A stretch of 22,414 nucleotides of DNA from Candolleomyces eurysporus. Lineage: Eukaryota > Basidiomycota > Agaricomycetes > Agaricales > Psathyrellaceae. Shown piece after piece: positions 1 through 8,947 of the stretch. Position 1 is the stretch's first letter. Every line of letters starts with the position of its first letter. The DNA is taken from NCBI GenBank assembly GCA_027579435.1, contig JANBPK010001330.1:1612-24025 (forward strand). The letters run 5' to 3'. The notes under the pieces were generated by a model. It was given only the letters and a program-made list of their open reading frames with translations. It ran no database searches and was not told where the DNA came from. The translations under genes and the position numbers were made by a program.

Positions 1-1825
1 TGNTNNNAGACGATTGACGGCGCCACCACGTCAACTCGTTGCAGATCAAGTATATCTGGAGGTATATANNCACGTCTCCTTCCAATCAAATTAGTGGAAC
101 TCAAGCGATTCAATTCGGTGGATGTTCTTGACAGGGCGCGGTGGAATTTTGTCAAGGTGTTATATATCTCGGCGCGGTATTATAGCCCTCTGTACATCGC
201 GTACGTCACTCTCACTGCTGCATCCAAGTTGTGTTCTGCGATTGACTCTTTCTCGCTCNNCCCNTCCTCTTTCAGGTTCATCCTTGCTTGTGCGTCGCCC
301 GTCAACGNCANCNNNTTACCGTCTGATTTTGTGTTCTCATCTCCGAAATAGCCGATCAGAGCCAGCATTCTATAGCAGTGAGTCGAAGAGTCTTTCTACG
401 GAATNGAGAGAAACACTTCAACTGACNNTTATTTTCAATCGTNTAGTAGTAAGATTCCTGGGNGCATTTTCTGTACCATGACTCTGACACCACGCATAGT
501 TGCAGAGTCTTCCTGTTATACCAGACAGCGTAGGTNTTTCNTTCGTCCGTCATCGTTGATTCGCACCATTCGCTGACGGTGATCCATCCCAGCGCCGGAA
601 CGCTGTTCATCAACATATTTCTCAACATCATATTCATTCTTCGAGTGTANGCNCTCTACGCTCGNAGTCGAAGAGGTACGGTGATTCAAGTTTCGTCGTG
701 AGANTTTTTTAANGATANNNNGCTGACTTGTTGACTTCTCCAGTTCTGATAACGTTTACCACAATTTACCTCAGTAAGTGCCATCTGGATAGCAAGTTAC
801 TTGTACGAAGCGTAACACACTGTTTCATATAGTCGAACTNGCGGTACGTCGCCGAGACCNCCGANTCTCCAACAGTCCCCCGGCTAATTAAGANTNNNNT
901 ATGTAGCTCGANTTGTACATCGTAGCATGGACGTCACAGCAGGTCTTTCATAACGTCTTCAATCCTCCGCTGCCGGTTTGGACGGGGTGCTTGACAAGAG
1001 TGCATGGGTTGAAGAGAAGTTTGATGGCCTGGTGCGTACGCTCTCCAGTTTCTCTCTCGTTGCCACTACTCACTGCATTACACGTTGCCAGGATTCCGTC
1101 AATTATCGTTTCATGTNAGTGCGCTTCTTTGGCTTCTNCGAAACTNTTGATCACACCGTGTCCGAATAAAATACACGACCTACAGTTCTTTATTTCCTCG
1201 CGACGNTCCTCAAATTCAAAGACTCAATAACGAGACCCTCAGGAGAGGTTGTCAATATCTTCAGTGAATGGAGATTTGTCTCGCCTGTNATCATGGTTTT
1301 CTTCCGGGATGGTGCTTTCTATTTCTTCGTGTGAGTTNTCGTTTAAGGTTTCCTACTGAAAAAAAAAAAGNGACACCGAGTACTGACTGATTCCCTCACC
1401 TTGGCTTCTCTTCGCATCTATCAGCATCACAGGTAATTGAGCCTCACACTCTGAATGGTTTCGAAGGTTACTGACTGACCGAACCTCCGAATTTCAGCAA
1501 GTCTCATCGTCAAGGCTTATGTAACAGTACACAGAGAAGGCTTCTACTCAAACCCCGTCATTCCGTGCGTTCTCCAGTTTCAACNCNNAAGTCNTATNNA
1601 ACTGATNGCGCGTTCTCAAGATGGATGTACGCTTTGTACTCCATGTCGGGNTCTCATATGCTGCTTAACCTTCGACGGACGAGAGGGAACGGTAATCCGA
1701 CACGGATATTTACTGAGGATTCGTTGCAGCCGATGGAGTTTGAGCAGCCAGATTCAGAAGATACGGCGGGGTCGCAAACTATCGAGCTGGAAGTCCGGAA
1801 AGAGTCGCAGACGAAAAGCAAGTAA
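1..1825 (+). CDS. DUF6533-like 7TM membrane protein, 5'-partial, poorly resolved
   Basis: Several short exons match the fungal 7TM family with the N-terminal DUF6533 signature. Positions 95-200 encode RARWNFVKVLYISARYY, the element after the first membrane helix. Positions about 600-678 encode a hydrophobic stretch ending ILRVxALYxRSRR, the usual end of a middle helix, followed by a GTACGG donor. Positions about 1290-1330 encode FFRDGAFYFF, followed by a GTGTGAGTT donor. The last exon (about 1610-1825) encodes SHMLLNLRRTRGNG and a hydrophilic tail ending TKSK-stop. The start lies off the left edge. At least 25 Ns and uncertain exon joins prevent a full model, so the gene may be intact or decayed. 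The role is unknown; such proteins are usually described as receptor-like. The last exon is copied at 10578-10800. I am confident of the family and not of the exon structure. Confidence 0.55.
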
Positions 1826-2590
1826 AATTCAATGGAGCCGCATTGCTATTTNACATTCGTTCGAAAAGGGCAAGGTTAGANTAGAGCCTCTACAAAACAT
1901 ATCAACACTTCTATCACTGAATCAGACATGAGGCAGGAAAGAATTTCAGGTACTGGCACCCAAGTACTTCAAACGCTTCGACGGTCACTGATATGGGGTA
2001 CGTGCGAGATCAATGCTTATTGCGACCTTCAAGTTGTGCCCTGGTTTGCCATTGGCTACTGTCTACCTANTTTCTATGGGGATGGAACGTGCCCAACTGA
2101 GATCGGAGCGTAGACGCTCGTCAGAGAAGTTCTAACCTGGTGCTGGTACTTGGCTTCTGAGGTGATCTCAGTTTCCAATAGAGGTATTGGTAGGCTTCTA
2201 TTGGGACATAACGCTCAGCTGAAACATGAGTCAGTCTTGTCTGGGAACNTTCAGGAATGAGGGACCGCAACNANGNAATTGTCCGCNGAGTGGGACGTAA
2301 GATGGCGCAGTTTTCGNGTGGACACAATCCTTCTTTCACAGTCCGGGGTGCACGTTCCGAANCATTTCTGCATTTCAATCAAACATGGTTGCTCATAGNC
2401 AGTATATACTTTGCAAAAGAAGGCCTTCTGAAATCCTGTACACGAGCGCTCGCTATGGTGATCCTGCTTCTCTTTATGAGACTATGTTGATAGCACTCTG
2501 AAAATAGGTTTGCAAGCCCCACGTTACTCAACAAGGACTACCGATGAAACAGGAATCTTGAATAAAACTGTATTTGTAGCCGTAAGAGAG
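1826..2590. other. Intergenic spacer, no gene seen
   Basis: No supported coding region lies here. The first 100 bases or so, just after the 7TM stop codon, match 11065-11175 (a stretch around 'atggagccgcattg' and 'tcgaaaagggcaag'). They are therefore part of the duplicated segment. After about 1935 the similarity stops: the second copy jumps straight to the repeat-peptide exons, so roughly 900 bases here, including the promoter and signal-peptide exon of the next gene, have no counterpart there. Short open frames in this stretch carry Ns and show no family features. Confidence 0.5.
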
Positions 2591-2596
2591 GGCCTG

Positions 2597-2603
2597 TATA
2601 AAA
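2597..2603 (+). promoter_or_regulatory. TATA box of repeat-peptide gene P1
   Basis: The sequence TATAAAA lies 60 bases before the end of the 5' leader and 66 bases before the ATG at 2663, a normal distance for a strongly expressed fungal gene. The surrounding leader is also recognisable upstream of the decayed minus-strand copy (P3), where the box has changed to a TTTAAAA-like sequence. Confidence 0.55.
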
Positions 2604-2662
2604 CGGCCAACGGCTCGCTCTTTTGTCGCTTCAGAAAACAGGTCCATCTTCAGTTCCTTACG

Positions 2663-3378
2663 ATGCTCAGCAAGTTCTCCGCATTGATTTTTGCATTCGC
2701 CTTCTTGTTGACTCAAGGGGCCATCGTCTACGGCGCTCCGATATCCAATGGTAGGCCGTCTTTTTGTGATTCTGTACAGCCGGGTCACTCATTATAATCT
2801 GTGTCACGCTCGTCGCTGACGAATTCAAGACTTGAACACAAGTAAGCAGATCACCCTTTGAAAATAGTGCCTCCNCTGAAACGCCTTTGGCAGGGAACCC
2901 TGCTNCGGATTCCTTGGATCTTCAGGCCAGTAAGTAACGCGGTCATTNTCGGAGCANTCCTACTCGAATCCATGGACTGATGGCACACAACCTTGGAATA
3001 GGACAATCTNNCTCNCGGGGCCCGGGTTCGGGTTTCCGTCTCCACGGTGAGGTAGCCCCAGATTCCTCGAAGCTCGAGGCTAGTAAGTGATTCCCTCATT
3101 TGAGTGCTCCCACTTGAATCCGGTCACTGATGGCTCGCAATGTCGGAATAGGGCAATCTGGCTCCAGGGGCCCTGGTTCGGGCTTCCGTCTTCACGGTGA
3201 GGTAGCCCCAGATTCCTCGAAAGTCCAGGCCAGTAAGTAACACCCTCCTTGGAATGCTCCTACTCGAATCCATTTACTGATGGCACGCAACCTTGCTACG
3301 GTAGGAGATCCGCAGGGCGGACATGGTTTCCTACCTCACGTTGCAGCCCCAGATTCAGCGAAGTCTGCCACTGAGTGA
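2663..3378 (+). CDS. P1: small secreted protein with intron-separated tandem repeats (putative peptide precursor)
   Basis: Proposed exons are 2663-2750, 2830-2841, 2894-2929, 3002-3082, 3152-3232 and 3305-3378. They sum to 372 nt, coding 123 aa with one open frame. Residues 1-24 form a signal peptide (MLSKFS, then a hydrophobic core, then TQGAIVYG, with likely cleavage before AP). After a short spacer come four repeats ending in the motif APDSxKLxA: a short first one, two almost identical 27-residue ones (QSGSRGPGSGFRLHGEV then APDSSK) and a divergent last one (GGHGFLPHVAAPDSAK) ending at TGA. All internal introns are phase 1, with GTAAG donors, ACTGAT branch-like sites and TAG or CAG acceptors. 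The 12-nt exon 2 is optional: skipping it keeps the frame (119 aa). There are no Lys-Arg Kex2 pairs; a single Arg begins each repeat. I do not recognise the family. It may encode processed peptides or a repetitive wall protein. Ns at 2905, 3010, 3011 and 3015 lie in exons. Confidence 0.6.
2894..3304 (+). repeat. Tandem exon-intron repeat array, period about 150 bp
   Basis: Near-identical units begin at the 'gattcct' landmark at 2908, 3061 and 3211, giving periods of 153 and 150 bases. Each unit is an exon plus the following intron. The exon half reads GCCCCAGATTCCTCGAA and then GTAAGT; the intron half carries CTCGAATCC, ACTGATGGC and GGAATAG. Both halves are conserved, so whole exon-plus-intron blocks were duplicated. 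Related units occur at 11185-11412 (+) and 7380-7620 (-). Confidence 0.8.
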
Positions 3379-3766
3379 ACGTCAAGCCTCAGATTCATGC
3401 AGTTGGAGACGACCGTGGTGCACTTCACTGCGGACGTCAACTCGGAAATGAACTCATTTCAGTTTGATGTCAGTAGGAAGTATTGAGTCCGGAAGTACGA
3501 GAGTGTATTTAGTTGAAATAGACACACGGCCTGCACAGGTCTACAGGCTGCTGGTTCGGTTGGAAGTATGGCGCTTGCTTGAAAGCTTGATCATCGGATT
3601 CGGATGTTGGAATCAACGGACTTCAAGATAAAGGCAAACACCGCAACGCGCTCATCCAAGCTGGCCGTTCCTCGTCCATACTGCTGAACACCATCCGTAC
3701 TTCTGATGACTGCGGAATATGCTTTGAATACAAACGAAAACGCTCATGCTGGAGATGAGGCCGATA
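3379..3766 (+). repeat. Duplicated 3' flank of the repeat-peptide gene
   Basis: The stretch from the P1 stop codon to about 3700 matches 11487-11845 in the same orientation. Shared landmarks are the gagacgaccgt stretch, the ataaaggcaaaca stretch and 'ggtctacaggctg'. I see no coding region. The right end runs into the 3' flank of minus-strand gene A1, where 'catcagaagtac' in reverse complement also occurs after A2 and A3. The tails of P1 and A1 therefore converge here. Confidence 0.6.
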
Positions 3767-4816
3767 TTAGATCATGATGTCTCTCCTGGAAAGTATCGAC
3801 TGACCTGGTGTCAATCGGTGTTGGCGTGCCCCAACTATTTTTTCAGCTTGAGCCCAAAAGTCTTCGCCGGGCGCTGATGTTCCTGCCCAGTCACATTGTA
3901 TTTCGTTGAAGTTGCGCTTAATGGGTTGCTGAGACTGTAAGCTGGGAAGATCTCTCGGAATCCCGTCGTGAACGACAACCGCACGAGGGTCGACGTCGCC
4001 TCGACAAATGGCTTCGATGCCCTCTAGTCTACGCGTACTCTCAGGCTCTCCTTCATCGAAATTGAAGGAATTTGTATCGACCCAGATGACGAAAATGCGC
4101 AAGTAGGGTGGGCAGACCGAAATGACAAACCGAACAATTTCTACAAAGTTCGGCAATTCAAGGCGGAGGTCAAGGGAGAAGTGAGTGAGACGCTTGAGCT
4201 GCGACAGTGAATCCCAGCTCCAGTCATTCTCATCCTCCCAGAAAATTTCCAAATGGGTGACGGCTTGGAAGATTGGATGGTGAAAGTGGTGTTCGCCTTC
4301 CAAGAACATATCTCCAAGTGCAGAGAGACGGCTGGGCGCAAGGCGAAGGGAGGTAAGGAATTCCTGCGTTTCTCTACTTCTCCCAAAATCCCATAGTGCT
4401 AGCGTTTGCACTCCCCTACAGGCTTCAATGAAGGATGTCATGGTGTCATGAGGAAATTGCTCTGCGCCGAATCCCATAAGAATGATGACTTTGACATGGG
4501 TAGCAAAGAACTCCTGAGATTTGCTGGAGTCTGGATCACTCAGCGTGCGAGAGAATAGTCTCGCCGTATCGTACCCCGTCACAAGAATTCGGCGATAGAT
4601 TATGGGCTCCACCCTGTTTGTTCTTCAGCAGGCCCCTTGAACATGATAAGCAACCAAAAGTTACCATGCTCGGATTTTCTTCGACACTAGTGCACAGTGT
4701 GATCCCCAGCCATTATCTGCTATGATTTCGAAAATGACACGGCCAATATCCTCGGGGAGCTCAGAGAACCGAAAGGTGGTAGAGGCAGAATCGATGGGAG
4801 GAGTTGAAGCGGACAT
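3767..4816 (-). CDS. A1: F-box protein, small paralogue family A
   Basis: Two exons, 4816-4665 and 4613-3767, are joined across a 51-bp intron (GTAACT...AACAG), giving 332 aa. The N-terminal F-box reads FRFSELPEDIGRVIFE at residues 16-31, then CALVSKKIRAW followed by VEPIIYRRIL across the splice junction, a pattern typical of agaricomycete F-box proteins. The rest is a leucine-rich region of about 230 residues without clear repeats, plus a C-terminal TSAPGEDFWAQAEK motif shared by A1, A2 and A3. F-box proteins are substrate adaptors of SCF (Skp1-cullin) ubiquitin ligases; the target here is unknown. The extreme C-terminus (TPGQSILSRRDIMI) differs from A2 and A3 because about 13 bases are missing, which shifts the last codons. 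Gene B1 lies 478 bp upstream on the same strand. Confidence 0.85.
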
Positions 4817-4886
4817 GATGGACCGAAAGAGAGGTGGACTGATGAGATCGGAGTGTGAAATGCGCAAAGGGTCAAGTGGCGGTGTA

Positions 4887-4903
4887 GGCGCTCATTGAGC
4901 GCC
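4887..4903. promoter_or_regulatory. 17-bp perfect palindrome upstream of A1
   Basis: GGCGCTCATTGAGCGCC has 8-base arms around one central base and lies about 70 bases before the A1 start codon. The same palindrome with A at the centre lies 67 bases before A3 (14794-14810). A2 keeps only the left arm (9344-9351). Conservation of both arms suggests a dimeric transcription factor site, but the factor is not known. Confidence 0.45.
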
Positions 4904-4909
4904 GAAAAT

Positions 4910-5290
4910 TCAATCGTTCAACGTACCGTATTGCAGTGCCTCATCTGCCCCTTTGTGACTGACGCAAGTGCCTAGAAAGCTGTTGGGGACGAGCAAGAAA
5001 GGATCTTTGAAGCCCTGGAGGTGGCCCTTTTCCGGGAAAGGTGACATAGAATTTCAAGAACCTGATGTGAGTAACCGTTCCATCTTCGTTCCACAGATCC
5101 AACATGCACATAAGGTCTTTTTATCTTATCAAACTACGAAACTCAAGCTTGGATTTATTCTCCAATGGATGCACCTTTTCAGCTGTCATTGGCGAAAGTC
5201 TGATCATACTCATTTAGAGAGCATCAAGAAATTGCTCCATAAATAAGAAGCCTTGACTACGGACAGACCAAGCTAGATATATCAACATCG
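4910..5290 (+). repeat. Conserved block upstream of A1, with coding-like signals on the opposite strand
   Basis: This block recurs upstream of A2 (8948-9407) and A3 (14450-14877). Read opposite to the A genes, each copy contains a stretch near GACGAGCAAGAAAGGATCTT, then CCTGATGTGAGTAAC (donor-like) and, about 30 bases on, a CAG before 'at(c/t)(c/t)aacatgcaca'-type sequence. Here a possible acceptor (CTGACGCAAGTGCCTAG) precedes it. The open frame 4968-5246 gives 92 aa (GTSKKGSLKP, then FQEPDVSNRS), but its frame is not kept in the third copy. It may be an old exon, an antisense or divergent transcript, or shared promoter DNA. Confidence 0.45.
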
Positions 5291-5293
5291 TTT

Positions 5294-6993
5294 TTACAAA
5301 AGGCCATCCTCTGAGTCGAGCATCGGCCCCAAGCCGTAGTCCCAGTGGTCGGGGACAATCTCGTTCCAGACCTCCTTCCGTGGCTGCTTCCACAGCACTA
5401 AAATCTTCATATCGCCACTTTCAAGGTCCATTAAATCTCTTCTGATCGTATTCGCGACGCTGTCTGCAGCAGGTCCTCTTGATAGCCAGAGGGTGAACGT
5501 CTTTAGCCATGGACCACCAGTCACTGGGGCAGCGGTAAAGCCGTTTTGATATTTTTTGTGGTTCTTGCCAGTGTCGCTTCGCGAGACGATCATCTTGTAC
5601 AGCTGAGCATGAGGAAACGATGTAGGGTCTTGCAAGAAGGGATTCCTGGCTCCCCATAATACCTTCAGGTCCGCCAAACGCATGAGATGAGGTTTTGAGG
5701 GCTTGAAGACGAGAAATTCGAATAAGGGCTCATATTGTTCGAGTTGTAGGGCGAGAGAGAGAGATGTGAGAAGAGGACATGCGTTCAAGATGGGAGCGAC
5801 ACTTGTCCTAAATTCGGTCGTCTTTGGCGCCATGAGGGAGAGGCTTGTAAGGGATCTGAACAACTGAATGAATACCCCACGCCATAAAATGCGATCTTCG
5901 GTGCATAGACGAAAGCGAACGAGGTTGGGCCATGAGATTCCTCCGTGTTCCAAGAACGATGCGCCAAAGGGTGAGTTCCGCATAAAGGTGAGGTCTCTCA
6001 AATTCGGCAGGAAACTATTCGATTCTCGACGGAGCGCGGCGATTGTATGGGCGGCGGGTGGTGAAGCCTTAATGTCAAAACAGCCTTGCTGAAGCGCTGT
6101 TGCTGTCTTCAATACCATCAACACTTTGGCATAAGCGACCTGGTTTCCGAGGTACAGATGGGTGAGCTGTTTCCATGGGATACGGGGTGAGGGGTGAAGG
6201 CTACTGAAGGGGTGCATAAGGCCCGTCAACGTTGCTTTCCGTAGAGCTGGCAAAGCAGGAAAGTCGGCTGCCGGCCAGCGACCCCGATTTGCCCAACGTC
6301 CAAACTCGCTAGACTGGACGACCACCGACTGGACGTCCGGAAAAGTCAAAGTTCCGAGCCCGGTGGTCCATGCATCTCCCCTAAAGTTGAAATACCTCAC
6401 TTTATCCAGGACAGCAGGGGGGAGAAGGGAAGGGAGCGAGATATCGATTGACGAATTCGAGGTCTCGCGTTGGAGGGGTCGGTATCCTTTTCGGTGGGTA
6501 TGAATAGAGAGAGACAAATTCTTAGAGCCCGCCCGTGCTATCCACGATTTTATCGCGGATGCATGTGTTCCATGTACCATTGGGTCCAGGCGGCTATATT
6601 CCGGTTCAACAGCATCAATGCGGATATCAACCCATAGTATGGGGTTGTTGAATACCATATCCTTCCAGGATTTGCATATTCGGCATAGAAGGAAAGGGCT
6701 TGTTCGAAACGGGGGATTTGGTGAAGCCGGGGGCCTGAAGGCAGCCTCAACCCGGGGNCTCCCGTGAAGCAACATAATATTTGAAGATGATATCCAGAAT
6801 TTCTGGGGGGAGACGATCCGACACTGGGGCTTCATCTGCAGCGTTCCGATTGTTTGAGGCTAGCATTGAATATTTCACAAAGCAACACACCTGAAGTCAC
6901 AATCCAGTCAGGCACTTCCCGGCCAGTTCTTTGAGGTCCTGATAGGTCGATTTTGTGAGTCTGCTCTTCATCTTGTGGCGTGGCAGATGACAT
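5294..6993 (-). CDS. B1: F-box protein, large paralogue family B
   Basis: Exon 1 is 6993-6891 (MSSATPQDEEQ start) and exon 2 is 6835-5294, joined across a 55-bp intron (GTGTGT...CTGCAG). The splice joins into EAPVSDRLPPEILDIIFKYY, the first part of an F-box. The frame then breaks at the ambiguous base 6758; dropping that N continues the frame through PFLLCRICKSWKDMVFNNP (the second half of the F-box) to a protein of about 547 aa. The remainder is leucine-rich, with RIPWKQLTHLYLG, SPFGASFLEHG and VAPILNACPLLTSLSL shared with B2. It ends WDYGLGPMLDSEDGLL. Its role is probably as an SCF ubiquitin-ligase adaptor. It is followed on the same strand by A1. The gene is most likely intact, with the N being a consensus error. 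Confidence 0.82.
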
Positions 6994-7061
6994 TGTGGTC
7001 CTTCAAAGATTACGAGGCGCAAGTAATTGAGCCTTCGCGCACTTGTGTGCCGTTAACACAG

Positions 7062-7071
7062 GATATATAAG
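7062..7071. promoter_or_regulatory. TATATA element between divergent B1 and a plus-strand frame
   Basis: GATATATAAG lies about 71 bases upstream of the B1 ATG (minus strand). It also lies about 90 bases upstream of an ATG at 7156 on the plus strand. The core is symmetric, so it could serve either direction. Service to B1 is the better supported reading. Confidence 0.35.
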
Positions 7072-7155
7072 AGAGCGATCCTTATCGAGCTGAGTCAAGT
7101 TCGGAGCCCAACCAATCGATCGGTGATCCCATCAATCCCATCAATCTCTTCAGCA

Positions 7156-7335
7156 ATGTTATACCCGTGCCAAATCTGTGCGACCTGTATGTATTTCGTC
7201 AAAGAGTACGCCCCAAGCCTCTTGCTCATGGAACTAGACTTCAAGCTTCAATTTTTGAAGCAAGATAATGCCCTATACTCACTGACATGTAAAACTAAAT
7301 TGATGGAAGACGTTATCTCGGAACCTCACCATTAG
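7156..7335 (+). other. Unsupported small open frame downstream of the TATATA element
   Basis: An ATG at 7156 opens a 59-codon frame (start MLYPCQICATCMYF). It follows a TATA-like element and a pyrimidine-rich leader with repeated ATCCCATCA. No family is recognised, there is no clear signal peptide, and no paralogue occurs in the window. A GTATGT inside it could be a splice donor, which would change the product. I list it only because the promoter-like context is unusual. Confidence 0.15.
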
Positions 7336-7379
7336 CACTCCATGAACCCAGCACACCGTGTTTCTGAGGATCTCCTACA

Positions 7380-7826
7380 TACCAAGGTTGCGCGTCACAA
7401 ACAGAGAACATGTGAATTTGAATTTGATTAAGGGGATTACATACAGGCCTGAAGCTTCGGAGAATCCGGGGCTACGGCGTGGGGAATAAGCCATGTACGC
7501 CTGTGGGCCCCCCCACTAAGGCAAATGCCGGAGCTTTGCCCAGATGCCACTAATGAGGTAACGTAATTTCGCCAAGCTTGGCGGAGTCTGGGGCTACGAC
7601 ATGAGGGGAAATCCTGAGGCTCTCCTAGAAGAGTTATATGTGAGCAGTGAAGGCTGTTACACTCAAATCTAGGATATCACGGTGAGGGCAGCAGAAGCGA
7701 TAGTTAGTAACACATTAGACCAGAATCATGAAACGATGGTTTGATCATTTGAAAGCGGACAATCATAGACCCAACAAGATGGCAAAGGCAAAAGTCAATT
7801 TAGGCGGCGGAGAAGCGGCTGAGCAT
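7380..7826 (-). pseudogene. P3: decayed copy of the secreted repeat-peptide gene
   Basis: Read on the minus strand from 7826, ATGCTCAGCCGCTTCTCCGC matches the P1 start (MLSRFSA). It is followed after a frame break by LTFAFAILL, the signal-peptide core. Further on, two repeat ends are recognisable: PHVVAPDSAKLGE around 7560-7610 and VAPDSPKLQA followed by a GTATGT donor around 7440-7480. A second intron-like stretch ends in GCGCAACCTTGGTATGTAG before GAGATCC, as in P1. Frame breaks in the signal region and in the repeats, and loss of most of the repeat body, mark it as a pseudogene. It lies upstream of B1 in the same orientation, as P2 does with B2. Confidence 0.6.
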
Positions 7827-7829
7827 TGT

Positions 7830-8296
7830 AAGGCTCTGAAGAGGGACCTATTCTGACCGAATTTCAGTGTTTAGTCGTTTTAAACGAGTCCTCTCTGACG
7901 GTTGCAAGATGATTTGAGAAAGGTGTTTGATTGCCATGCAATTGTGATTCAAAAATACGCCCACAGACTTTCAAAGCAAGATTATGTTTCTGTCACCCTC
8001 GCAGGACTGTCTGCGCCATCTTATGTTGTACTAATTGGACATTTCTTACCGCTACGATGATGCTTCCCTTGAGAAGACTTTCCATGCCCTCTATTGGAGT
8101 TTGATATCATCCAGAAAGCCAAGTGCACTACAAGGTCAGCACTTTAATTACCTTTCTCATGACACTTAGGCTCAACCAGCGCTACGATGAACACCAGTTT
8201 TCTGATGAGCTCCCGTACCTCCGATCTCGATTATCCGCGCTCCATCGCTATCGCATTGTCACGAAGCTGGGGGTTGGAAGAAGTCGGAAGAGGCTA
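7830..8296. other. Spacer: decayed P3 promoter, then nothing recognised
   Basis: The first 90 bases or so, read on the minus strand, resemble the P1 leader (shared AGAGAGG, TTAAAACGAC-like and TCTTCAG pieces) and so are the old promoter of P3. From about 7930 to 8296 I see no coding region. An open frame at 8123-8368 contains YRIVTKLGVG, which is loosely kinase-like, but nothing else supports it. Confidence 0.35.
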
Positions 8297-8440
8297 TCGA
8301 GATATACGGTCGCTTGCCGCCCATATTTAGTGACCATCGAACCGCCGGAGCACTTTGGGTATTGGTAAAACTTCGGTTCATTGTACCTGAAGATCGGAAC
8401 CCCCTGTCAATGTTTACTTCTCAAAAAGAGTCGAGAGATA
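8297..8440 (+). repeat. Block duplicated in inverted orientation at 13690-13840
   Basis: Shared sequence includes ACGGTCGCTTGCCG, CATATTTAGTGAC, GCCGGAGCACTTTG and ACTTCGG/TTCGGCTCATTG. This copy runs on the plus strand; the other runs on the minus strand just after the B2 stop codon. In both places a GMC oxidoreductase fragment follows within 40-250 bases, so the block marks a rearrangement unit rather than a gene. Confidence 0.6.
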
Positions 8441-8476
8441 AGATTCGTGGGACTGAGCGTCTAACAACCCCTTCCA

Positions 8477-8863
8477 AGCGCCACTCATCGATCTCAACTT
8501 CCTTGCTAGCGATTTTGACAGATATACTATGCGCGAGTCCATCAGAGCCATCAAATGATTCGCCGGTGCAAACGCATGGAGTGTACATCGTCGAGCCTGT
8601 AGGCTCCCTCGCAGCTCAGACAGACGAAGGTATCAATGCCTAGTCCGTTCGGTTTCATGGACGATATTACATCCTATCGGTACGGCTTTGATGTCGCCTC
8701 AGAATGCGGCATGGAATGTGGTGGATCCTGAGTTAAGGTTGAAGGGTGTGGAGAGCGTGCGGATTCTTGATGCGTCCGTGTGGCCTTTGTACCCAATGCG
8801 CATATCCAGGCCCCGGTCTACCTTGCGGCTGAGAGGGCTGCGTCTATCATTCGAGGTCACTAA
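8477..8863 (+). pseudogene. GMC oxidoreductase (aryl-alcohol oxidase-like), C-terminal fragment
   Basis: Reading through frame shifts (frames 3, 1, 3, 2) gives the C-terminal domain of the glucose-methanol-choline oxidoreductase family. In order these are PLIDLNFLASDFDRYTMRES with an in-frame TGA soon after, FAGANAW, VYIVEPVGSLAAQTDEGI, HPIGTALMSPQNAAWNVVD (the conserved HPxGT catalytic region), LKGVESVRILDASVWP and HIQAPVYLAAERAASIIRGH followed by TAA at 8861. The relatives are flavin-dependent secreted alcohol oxidases that supply peroxide in wood decay. Only about the last 120 residues remain, with one stop and three shifts, so it is not functional. It joins directly to a scrap of an F-box B gene. 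Confidence 0.85.
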
Positions 8864-8865
8864 CT

Positions 8866-8947
8866 GGTGGTCTGGAACGGGATTGTCTCCGACCCCTGGG
8901 GCTACGGCTTGGGAACAATGCTTAACTCAGATGATGGCCTTGTGTAA
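8866..8947 (+). pseudogene. 3' scrap of a B-type F-box gene
   Basis: Positions from 8866 (GGTCTGGAACGGGATTG) match the 3' end of B1. The frame encodes IVSDPWGYGLGTMLNSDDGL and one more codon, then TAA, against IVPDHWDYGLGPMLDSEDGL in B1. The 3' flank (AAACGATGTTGATATAT) matches too. Everything upstream of this B tail is replaced by the GMC fragment, so a breakpoint lies at about 8863-8868. The scrap shows that A2 once followed a B gene, as A1 and A3 do. Confidence 0.75.

Noticed and set aside
2663..2861. Short 39-aa secreted peptide ending after GTAAGC read-through (TSKQITL)
   Set aside because: Reading through the GTAAGC donor gives a stop at 2861, but splicing on into the repeats gives a longer single frame with matching phases and a terminal stop; the short form remains a minor alternative.
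2894..3304. Regularly spaced repeats as a CRISPR-like array
   Set aside because: Units are about 150 bases with no short-repeat/unique-spacer pattern; both halves of each unit are conserved and fit exon plus intron in a eukaryote.
2663..3378. P1 as a hydrophobin or a CaaX pheromone precursor
   Set aside because: No cysteines in the mature part and no C-terminal CaaX box.
2663..3378. Likeness of GSRGPGSGF to plant secreted peptide motifs (SGP-rich)
   Set aside because: The resemblance is only composition of Gly, Ser, Pro and Arg over a few residues; no diagnostic motif is complete.
7080..7160. Plus-strand TATATAAG as the promoter of a second secreted gene
   Set aside because: The following frame has no signal peptide, no paralogue and no family; the element is as easily read as the B1 promoter on the other strand.
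8123..8368. Possible protein kinase fragment (YRIVTKLGVG)
   Set aside because: Only ten residues resemble a kinase glycine-rich start; no Gly-loop continuation, lysine or catalytic motifs follow, and the second half belongs to the non-coding duplicated block.
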